Assembly: GCA_002205965.3 (NCBI GenBank)
Contig: NADL03000673.1
Location: 1,984,001-2,048,000, forward strand
DNA length: 64,000 nucleotides
Direction of reading: 5' to 3'
Source of the DNA: Kappaphycus alvarezii
Lineage: Eukaryota > Rhodophyta > Florideophyceae > Gigartinales > Solieriaceae
Shown here in pieces: positions 55,275 through 64,000 of the stretch; positions within the stretch are counted from its first letter, which is position 1, and each line of letters starts with the position of its first letter. The notes below the pieces were generated by a model. That model was given only the letters and a program-made list of their open reading frames with translations. It was not told the origin of the DNA and made no database searches. The translations under genes and the position numbers were made by a program.

Positions 55275-57925
55275 AATGCATGAAAGATGTGGTCGGTTAT
55301 ATCCACGCCGCTAATGCGTTATGCGGGATATATATAGTCACTGATGGGTAACACTACATGATCTTCCTTACAGGACCTCCTCAATGCCAGCGAGCAGGCA
55401 TGTCGCGTTAGGCAGGTTCTTGAGGTGTTGTTGGATAGCGCATAGGATGTGAAACATATTAGAGGATTAGTGGAGTTGAGGTATAAAAAATAGGATAAAA
55501 GCAACAAGAGAAGATGCGGTGGAGGTTTAATAGATGAAAGGGCATAGTTTATAAATAATTGAGCAATTCGAGGTTTTCCATTTTACTAAGATGGTGGCGG
55601 GTAGAAATAAGGGATATTTTGTAGACCAAAGCGAAGCGAAAAATTGGTTCAAGGGACTGGGTGGATATAGGTATTGAGGATAACAAGAGGCCGAGTCAGG
55701 GGATTCTGAAAGGGGTAGTGTGAGGGAAAGGGGTGATGGGATGCAAGGGACTTTTTAGAGTTTTAGGGAATAGGGATTATGGGGTGAATAAATTTTAGGG
55801 GGGGAATTGGTATAAGAGACCTGCGTCATTAGGTGTTTAGCAGGTTATGGGATACACGGAGATAGCTTCAGGATATATTTGAAATGCTGATAGCTAGATG
55901 AAATTGTTTATTTGGAGCTAAGTATTCTTAGAGGAAAAGTTTAAAGATGAAAATCAATTAAAGTGGATTACGGGAACAGGTGTTGGGGAGGAATTCAGTA
56001 AGGGAATATGGGGATGATAGAATATCTAGGCTTTTTAGGGTGTTTAGGGGTTTTTGGAACAATAGGAGATAAAAGAAAGCTATTTAAGGGACTATAGAAT
56101 TGGGCGACTCGGATTTAGGGAGAAAGGATGTAAGGGACTATTAGGAAGACATCTGTTCGAGTTTTCGAGTGGTTAAATGGTTTTAAGGATTAGAGAGAAA
56201 TGAGAAGCTATGTTAAGCAATATGAGAAGTCCAGAGGCTAGGGATAAATGCTGTAAGTGAATATGAGAATGATATTTCCAAGGTCATATGTGGATACTTA
56301 GTTTTATAGGAATAAAGGATAAATTAGAGCTAGTTTAAGAAATTCTAGGGCCCTATTAATATTGCTCTTGATCTGAATGTCCAATCTTCATAAAAATAAT
56401 AAAACATAAACAAAGTTGGAACTCTAGGGTCAACAATTCTGAACCGGAATCGCGACATATGATTTATTATTATTTTTCGCTGGACGTGGAGATTACAGGT
56501 ATTTTTTATAACATTCCTTGTTCTTGCAGATCATTGCATTACTCAAACTCAGTCGTTCCTTTTCCCATTGTATTTTTCCGTCCAAAAACTTAAACGACTT
56601 CATATTTTGATAGCAGAATTTCATATGTATTGTTGCAGCTTTTCAAAATTCCTTGAATGTACAAATAGATTCATCACTTATCTTGTTGCACATTTTTAAC
56701 GTCCTGTATAATACGAGCAAAGGCAAGTGATATTTATATTCGCAGAAAACTTTTCAGGGAGAAAAACTGAAAACTCTGTACGTTCTTTCCTGGTTTCATG
56801 TGTTCCATGAGGCACAGTCAGCACCAGACTAGTCTAAGTAATGTCAGCACTGAACTTTTCAAATGACCAATGGGGCTATATTGGCATTCGAAAGTAGAAA
56901 ATTTTTGATATTGTTCAAATTCACAGTTAGAAGCTTGCGCAGATCAAATATAAACAAGGTATAAAGCAAATAAATCTGAGATGATGGTTTTTTTAAAAGT
57001 GAATGTATCCTTACACATTGCATTCTTCGTTCTCACTTTCTTGTGTGACATTCTTCTTCAGTTATATAGTAGCTATCGAAATTGCATCTTCAAGTATTTT
57101 GAATTGGCAGGTAAGCGAAATTTCCTTGCTCTTTTCTGTGTAGAACATGTAGCATGAAATATTTGTAACCATAACGTTGTCATTAAAAATTGCGAACGGA
57201 TGGAAAACAAGTCGTACCGAAAATTCACAAAATATTCGCAGAGAGAACAACACTACGCAGCTATTGGAGATAAAGGAATCAGATTGACTGAAGTTTTCTA
57301 GAAAAAAAGAACTCTTCCAGTGGTAAATAAACAGATTAATGTTGAATAGGGAAGAGAAAAGTACATATAAAAGCAACTTTCGTTGATTTTCGTAGTCGAT
57401 AACTGTAAAATATTTGTGAAGCGACACTAAATAAAGGTATCTTGACGCAAATCGGCGACATCTTGTACCATTTAAGTCAAACAAATTATCTTAAATGGAA
57501 AATCTTTGGTCATTTACATGACTTAGTCAGCGATATGGGTGGTAGTTCTTGAGCTCGATCGAGATTAAACCCTTAACCCATTACATCGACATCACACGGA
57601 AAATCTTAATCCGAACAAAAAAAAGTAACACTTACTTCTTTGACCTTTCTTCCAGAAATGTGACTGTCATAGATATATACCACTCCGATTGGCATGGCAT
57701 GCGAGTACATTCACGCCGTCAGTTGGAATGAGTTTGTTTTCATCTATATTCTTGTACCTCATCATCCTTAAACCTTGTTTCCTTTCAATGTACTTCAGGA
57801 TATTTCTGCTTATTCCCTTCTGGTGTTTAAACTGGTAGAGGCACAAGATCTGCCCCTTAACAAGATTGTGATACCATATTTAAATTCCATAGATCGAAAA
57901 GGAGTTAAACACCTAAAATTTTATC
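55275..57925. other. G/A-rich degenerate region, no gene
   Basis: From about 55.56 to 56.35 kb the plus strand is rich in AGGGAATA, TTTAGGG and GGATTA-type words, resembling a worn form of the array beside copy 2. The rest is AT-rich. Minus 57062-57484 (140 codons) is open but hydrophobic and AT-biased with no motif. Confidence 0.4.
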
Positions 57926-57929
57926 GATA

Positions 57930-58950
57930 TTGGAGATTATTGATCGAAATCGTCGAAGGAATATTTGGGTGATTCTTGTTCCACGAGGAACAGTTTGCAC
58001 CAACTTGCTTTTTATTGTCAAATCACAGGATATTATCCCGTTGATTTCTAGAACCCACGCATTTGTGAGGAAAAAAATTAAGAATCAATGGAGAAAGCTT
58101 GGAAAACCCTCACCGAGAAAATTGGCAATGCTCGTACTCATGGATTGGATATTAGCCATACCCTTGCTGGTATGCCGAATGGTACTTTTGCAAAACGGCT
58201 ACACGACTAAGGGAATTTGGCTCGCGATGCGATGGATTTTTTCAAAGGACGGCACCAAATCATCGCTTGTCAATTTTCCTTGAAGGTACCCTCCTTGTTT
58301 TCGTTTTCTGTACGGTGTACAGCATGTCTTGTTAAGGCCCTTTTGGACGTGCCAACCTCAATGAGTATTTTTGATATCCGTACGCACACGGTTACTAAAT
58401 GGTTTTGGTCTAGCATCCACTGAGGTGGTTTGCAGTTTATTTTAATCCGTTCAAATTTTTGGATATCATCTGTTGGATGTCTTGGGTGACAAAACTCGCT
58501 GCTACGAACAGGGGTTTTCCGCGCTCCACCTTCTGAAGAGGTTGACCGTTGTCGATCGAACCGATTTCTGATACTCTTTGAGTGCATGTAGATGATCCAC
58601 TTTGCGGCTTTCACTAACATAAATGGTTCTTTAAACCTTCAAATTGCAATGATACTTTGCATTTTGGTTACAAAAGATGCGTTGTAACGCCTGTGAATCT
58701 GAATGCTCTTATAAGAGTCATTGAAAATCTTGGAGACTATTGGTCCCTCATTTAACCCGGTAATGCCGTGTAAGTCTGCGCTGTCAACGGCAGCATTTCC
58801 GATGATGGTACTACAGTACTTTAGATCTGGGAAACCAAAAATGGGCTCCTATCAGGCATTTTCCTTTGGAAAAGCATACCTATGTACTTTGTACAACGTT
58901 TCGCCCTCTTCGGCTTCCGCATGCTCTATTAGAGCTTCAATGACATACTG
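57930..58950. other. Unidentified decayed coding sequence
   Basis: The plus strand near 58085-58280 reads EKAWKTLTEKIGNARTHGLD, then HTLAGMPNGTFAKRL and NLARDAMDFFKGRHQIIACQ, interrupted by one stop. The minus strand 58620-58270 has a competing 116-codon frame (PPQWMLDQNHLVTV). Both look protein-like but I recognise neither. It lies beyond the 3' end of Gypsy-3. Confidence 0.3.
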
Positions 58951-58956
58951 ACTATT

Positions 58957-61900
58957 TTACTCATGACATTTTTGAAGATGATTGCGTAGCGACTCTTTTA
59001 CATGAACCTCTTGATACTTTAGTTTGGTTTGATTTCGAGTTACTCTTCGCGTTGACTTCTTTGAAATCTTTTTCTTTTTGCAATGTACTTCTGTTTCTTC
59101 AAACTCTTTTGAAGTTGTGTTATCTCGTCGAAATATTCCAACTTCCACAACATCCTTGTCTTCTTCCCCTGAGTATTCATCTGATTCTTGATTCATTGAA
59201 TCTTTGGGTTGAATATAGGATCTTTGAACTTTGTTTAGACTGGGACGGCATCCCCTTGGATATTGGTTTGTTACAAATGGCAACTTGAAGTGGAAACTCC
59301 TCGGTCTATTCGACCGCTTTCTATTGTAGTTTTTTTATCCCTGTATTGACCATCAAGTTCAATTGAAAGATCTGCAAGGCCTCTCGATGTTTGTTGTCCC
59401 ATAAGGACTTGAGTAACTATAGTACAACCATCGTTCGCTTGAATACCTTGTGCCACGGAAGTGACAGGTGTAATATCACGGTCCATTGGACTAAGGGCGA
59501 GTTACACTCGGTCTCGAGAGACTCTCCCTTGTTCATCTTTGTGGGAGATCACTACTTTGTCCTTCTGGTACCCTCTAAATTCCCTGTAAGGGCCTGATAC
59601 AACAGGAGCAAGTTTTTGTTTGCTTTCTTGTCTTCCAAGATGTTCCTTACAAAGTTATAGATAGGATATCACTGGGATATTGAACTTTGACTTGCGCAGC
59701 CTTGCATCAAAATTAATCTTGTAGCGTGACCATTACTTCTTCAAAGAGGCATTTTCTGCTTCCATGGGGCTTGCTGGCCATTTTTGCCACTTCAAATGGT
59801 TCTGTCTTTCCGCTGCAAATTTCTCCACCGACGGTTGCCTTTGAACGGCCAAAGTCTTCGGCAATCTTGACAAAAACAAGCTAGAACGGAGCAAGGTTCG
59901 CAGTCCTATGGACTTGTTTATTATACTCAGAGGTGAGAGCAATTGTGAACAGGTCCCAATACTTTTGATGGCCTGCTACATAATAACGTAACGCCGTTAG
60001 AATTTTTCTGTTGAAAATTTCAGCATAGCAATTGGCTGGTAGGTGATACTTTGTCGTAAAAATTGATGAATTCACAGGAATCTTGTGACGTTCTGAAAGA
60101 ACTTGGCTTTGAACTTTCTTCTGTGTCGGGAAGCAGCTTGACCGTTGGTCCGTATATGAACACCCAATGGTGTACGAATGCAAAGGCGATTGTCGCCACG
60201 GATATTTTTCTCAAAGGTACGCTTCTTACTAAATTCTTATAGCAATCAGTGATCACCAGAATGTAACGGTTCACGCGTTTCATTCTCAACAACTAGGCAG
60301 GTATATAAATTGCGACAAACAATAGAGCATCCGATGTGAAGACCTTCAGCTCCTTGCGGTTCTTTCGTGACCTAACCCGATTACGGGCGCCACTTAGCAA
60401 TGCAGTGACATGGAATAACAATAAACTGCCATAGATGGACAGTAATAATCCCTTACAAGAGAATTATACATCTTTCTTCCTCCTGGATGTCCTGATGCCT
60501 TGACGTAATGTCAAATCCTTAAAAACTTGTCGCGAAGCAACTCTAGTATCAAAACCTGAATATACTGCGTTGCAGTTCTACATAGGTATCCTGTGTAGGG
60601 ATGGGAATCCATGCTGAACGTATTTTTATCCCCTTGGTCAATCTTGTCCCGTAGGGACCTAAAGTATGCGTCGGTACTTTGTTCCGTTACTATCTCCTGT
60701 GTAATTACAGCTACGAACGAATCGAGTTCTTGTTGACAGTCCTCAATGCTCCTTAAAGCTAATACTTGACCGTTGAAAACGTCGTAAAGAGGAACGTCTT
60801 GCACAGAAGTTCCTCTTTCTTTCTTTCAAATGAAACATAACATTTATTCCTCGAAGAGGAAGCAAGAAATCTGTTCGTCGATGTCGACCGCTGTTCCTCC
60901 TGATGTCTCGAGCCTAGACAAGGCGTCTACCTGAGTGTTTGCTTTGCATTTCTTGTATTTGAGTTCAAATTCATATGCGCTGAGGCGAAGCCCCGATCTA
61001 ATAAGTCAACCCGATGGCTCACTTGCATTCATGAGCCATCGTAACGATGCATAATCCGAGTTCACGATGAACTTTCCACCATGTAGGTATGGTAGCAAGA
61101 GTTAGAGGGTCCACTCAACGGCGGGAAACTCTAGCTCCGAAACATATTACTTTCTGCTTTGAGTAGTGTCCTCGAAAGAAGCCCAATGGGTATTCGTTCC
61201 CCATCGGGGTAAGCCTGTAACAGCATGACTCCCAGCTGCTTCACACTTGCGTTAGTTTCAATGTGATAAGGTAGCCCCGGCTTGGGCTTGCCAAGACTGG
61301 TGGCGAAAAGATGCGTCCTTAAGTTTGTAGAAGGCTTCCTTCTTTTCCGGCTGAAAGGGCCTAAGCTTAAATGGTTCTCCTTCGCGGAGGAGTTTGTTCA
61401 ATGGGAGTGCTGTCCGCGTGAAGTTTCTGATATAACAACAGTAAAATTGAATAACCAGAGGAAGCTCCTCAATTCCGTTTGATCCTGGGATATCCTGCTT
61501 CTTTGAGAGCCGCGATGTGGGCTTTTTCGATTTGCAGGGTTCTTGGCTTGATGATGTGCCTAAGGTAATACATCGTGGTTGTAAACATTTAACATTTCCT
61601 TAACTTAAATGTTATTCCAGCCCTTGCGAGGGTATGTAAAATATTATCCACATTGTCGATATTTTCCTCCCATTTTTGGGAAAAGATAATCACGTCGCTT
61701 AAATATGACAAGCATGAATTACATTTGTATGGAGATAGCAGAATGTCCAGAGCCCTTTGAAAGGTGGTTTGTGCATTCGTAAGCCCGAAGGGCATTTGCG
61801 TGAACTGGAACATTGTGATATGACACGAAAAAGCTGTTTTCTATTTATCCTCAACTGCCAATGGCACTTGCCAAATACTGCTGTTGCAGTCTAAAGCTGG

Positions 61901-62150
61901 GAACACTTTTGATGTTAGTAAGAAATCAATATATTTATCTATCCGAGGATGGGTTATGTGTCGTTCACTGTAACGGCGCTCAAACGTCTGTCGTCTATAT
62001 AGAACCTCAATGAACCGCCATGTTTCTGTACCAACAATACGAGCGCCGCCCCTCCCACCGCGTGGGTTCGATGACCCCTGGCTTGAGCATCTTTTGAGCT
62101 TCAAGTTCTTCAATTTCTGTGGCCTTCGGCCCTGCTCAATTTGGCGCTTG
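58957..62150 (-). pseudogene. Gypsy-3: RT, RNase H and integrase remnant
   Basis: The RT begins near 62130 (ATEIEELEAQKMLKPGVIEP), followed by PRIDKYIDFLLTSKVFPALD. At 61813-61589 it reads MPFGLTNAQTTFQRALDILL, then SCLSYLSDVIIFS, where YLDD has become YLSD. RNase H follows at about 61380-61050 (EPFKLRPFQPEKKEAFYKLK, then PGLPYHIETNASVKQLGVML). The linker is at 60804-60511. The integrase core is at 60292-59733: NRYILVITDCYKNLVRSVPL, then HHWVFIYGPT, and in another frame NRKILTALRYYVAGHQKYWD. A charged tail runs to 58957 (KKKKISKKSTRRVTRNQTKL). The 5' side is cut by repeat R-A copy 2 at about 62160. Inactive through the active-site change and many frame breaks. Confidence 0.8.
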
Positions 62151-62169
62151 TGTGATTGGTCATTTCCCT

Positions 62170-62715
62170 ATACCTATTCTGAGGCCGGGGGTAAGTCCGA
62201 CATCAAAAAAATTAATCAAAAGAGCACATACAGAGGGGGACGTTTCATTGGCGCTCAGCAAAATATGCCCGGATTCTATTGAATTTTAACCTTTTTTCGT
62301 TACTGTACAAATATTTTCCTGCAATTTGGGGCAGGGATTTCCGTAAGCATTGCCCCCGTCCAATAATATTTGTGGATCAATTTCGTCAAAAAATGTTATG
62401 ATACACCTGCGTTTGCACGCGGTTGTACCGGGCCACACTTATGATCGGTCAAAAAATGGCGAGGAGTGAGGGGGAATGCTGATTGGACGGGGCCGGGACC
62501 GCGAGGGAAGGGGCGAATGCTGATTGGAGGTGGTCAGGAGGTCCTATTTGGGCATAATAATTGCCTTCATCGGGGTAAGTCCAGGTACATCGGGGGTAAG
62601 TCCGCAGTGAGAATTAGGCTGTGCGAACGTGCACAGCCTGTAAGTCAGCCTATTACGTTGTGCAAAAGTTCAATGCTTGTCCCACAATATCCGCGTGGCA
62701 GGCTCTAGGATATTG
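62170..62715 (+). repeat. Dispersed repeat R-A, copy 2
   Basis: Second copy of the repeat at 54688-55270, separated by about 7.5 kb. It begins with GAGGCCGGGGGTAAGTCC, and GGGGTAAGTCC recurs near 62572 and 62596. GGCTGTGCGAACGTGCACAGCC-type sequence at 62621-62642 forms an 8 bp stem, and AATGCTGATTGGA occurs twice (62476 and 62517). It abuts the Gypsy-3 RT and appears to have truncated it. Confidence 0.85.
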
Positions 62716-62919
62716 TTGAATAGCAGATAGAAATTGAAAAAGAATTTAAAGAATAGTGAAGTTGAGGTGGAGAAAAAACGAGGATACAAGGAACGGGAAA
62801 GTATGGATAAGACGCGAAATGAAAATATAGGCCAAACTGTCGGATCAGCTTAGTGAATAAACAAACAATTTGTCTGGGTCTTAGGGGAAGGAGGGAGGGA
62901 ACTAGAGGATCTATATGGG

Positions 62920-63175
62920 ACTAGGGGGGAAGTGCAATTTGGATTTAGGGGATTTAGGGGATTTATGAGAATAAGTTAGTTCTTTGGGCTTAGTGGTTAT
63001 TTGGGAATAAGAAACTAGGGGATTTGTAAGAATAGGTCGTATTTGGGGTTTCAGGGGATGTAGATGATTAGGGATTAAGGGGATTTATAAGGGGATTTAG
63101 GGGTTTTAGGGGTTTTTAGGGGATTTAGGGGATTTAGGGGATTTAGGGGTTTTTTAGGGGATTAGTTACCGGCCT
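62920..63175 (+). repeat. Telomere-like G-rich array (GATTTAGGGG)
   Basis: Repeats of GATTTAGGGG and variants (TTTTAGGGG, GGGATTAAGG) become regular at 62940-62965 and 63060-63165. They resemble TTTAGGG-type telomeric units but are internal, irregular and of mostly ten-base period. They follow repeat R-A copy 2, as the looser G-rich tract follows copy 1. Confidence 0.75.
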
Positions 63176-63179
63176 GGTG

Positions 63180-64000
63180 GGGATTTGGGTGGCCGAGGGG
63201 ATTTGTTGCACATGTTATTTATATGTTGCGATAAGGCTTGTATAGTCCTTGGAAGTATTCAGGAGTGCTTCATTGTCTTTCTAACAACAGTTGAAGGCAT
63301 AGAAGTAAAAATATTTTGGGTTATGACAATTTTTCGAAAATGTCGATTTTGCCTATTTTTGATGCGGTTGTACCGTTTTTTCTAGGAAATGGATTACAGA
63401 CCTATATTAACCCGTTATTATTTAAGAAATGGATGGAGTAGGCAGTGTATCACAACAATTTTATGAAAAAGTGTGCAAAGATAGCGTCATGCAGACTCGT
63501 GGTGTTGCCATGTTTTAAGGCGGTTTTGACGGTAAACTCGATTTTGTGGAGTGTTTGTTCAACTAAAGCATGAATCTTGTGCTGAGGTGGTCCCTTGATA
63601 GTGGTATTCGCGTCTATATTATATTTGTGTGCTGCGATCATGGCCTATGCAGTGATATGGGTCGGGGCTACCTGATTTTCCCTACTATATCCATTTTTTG
63701 TGATTGCAGTGAAAATCGATGAAATGAACAGTTGATATTAGTAAGGTTTATGTTGGATACGCTGCAAGTCAAACTCTGCATAAAAGTGGCCAATGCAAAA
63801 AAACTTGCTCTTTAAGCGGAATTGATGACGGCTCTGTTTGCGAACAAGTGATCCAATGTGCTCTTAGTGTGTTCTTGGGACCTTGTAAAGTGAGCTGGAT
63901 ACAAATTCGCTTTTATCCGAAAAACTCCGCAAGGAATCGTTAGTAGTAAGAAATTGGGTAAGGTTTCCTGAACACGAGGATCTGCTGAATATACATAGGT
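63180..64000. other. Right edge, no firm gene
   Basis: Minus 63641-63450 (63 codons, GPPQHKIHALVEQTLHKIEF) has protein-like composition without a recognised family and may belong to a decayed gene. Nothing else is supported. Confidence 0.3.

Noticed and set aside
62920..63175. True chromosome end
   Set aside because: The array is irregular, internal and followed by more than 800 bp of unique-looking sequence.

Overview
The window looks like nuclear DNA of a compact-gene, transposon-rich eukaryote. Only one large apparently native host gene is evident: a long RCC1-HECT ubiquitin ligase gene with no visible introns at about 28.3-31.7 kb. Nearly everything else recognisable is decayed mobile DNA from many superfamilies: Ty3/Gypsy, Ty1/Copia, a non-LTR family with a restriction-like endonuclease, PIF/Harbinger, hAT, a pogo/Tigger-like element and a possible Tc1/mariner end. 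An intron-free gene island in a sea of degenerate LTR elements fits a florideophyte red alga such as Chondrus, but that is an inference; no organelle or rRNA marker fixes the taxon.

Layout. 0-3.1 kb: 3' part of a non-LTR element (+), then a Harbinger transposase (+) converging on its Myb-like partner (-). 3.3-9.0 kb: decayed Gypsy (-) with two 241-243 bp direct repeats that could be its LTRs. 9.2-12.5 kb: decayed Copia (-). 12.6-17.4 kb: no gene seen. 17.5-18.8 kb: second Copia remnant (+). 18.95-21.97 kb: a young LTR-flanked element (259 bp LTRs with 3 mismatches, 5 bp target duplication, tRNA-like primer site) whose cargo is not gag-pol but a P-loop NTPase of the Crinkler-RHS type. 22.05-24.74 kb: most complete non-LTR element (-), broken by frameshifts and a 26 bp tandem duplication. 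24.8-28.2 kb: fragments, palindromes and a triple 19 bp dyad repeat. 28.27-31.74 kb: HERC-like gene with one probable frameshift. 32-35.4 kb: non-LTR fragment, coiled-coil fragment, minisatellite and a tRNA-derived SINE candidate. 35.8-38.2 kb: hAT transposase (-). 39.7-40.7 kb: pogo-like transposase (-). 41.6-44.0 kb: second Gypsy remnant (-). 44.7-54.7 kb: strongly AT-rich sequence containing a bacterial-type patatin phospholipase gene preceded by a Shine-Dalgarno-like sequence. 54.7-63.2 kb: third Gypsy remnant (-) bracketed by two copies of an unusual roughly 550 bp repeat, the second ending beside a telomere-like ATTTAGGGG array.

The most interesting objects are the LTR element carrying the Crinkler-RHS-type NTPase, the AT-rich patatin gene with bacterial initiation signals, and the family of non-LTR elements with at least four traces in 34 kb. 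Most mobile coding regions carry stops or frameshifts, so few proteins here are likely to be made.
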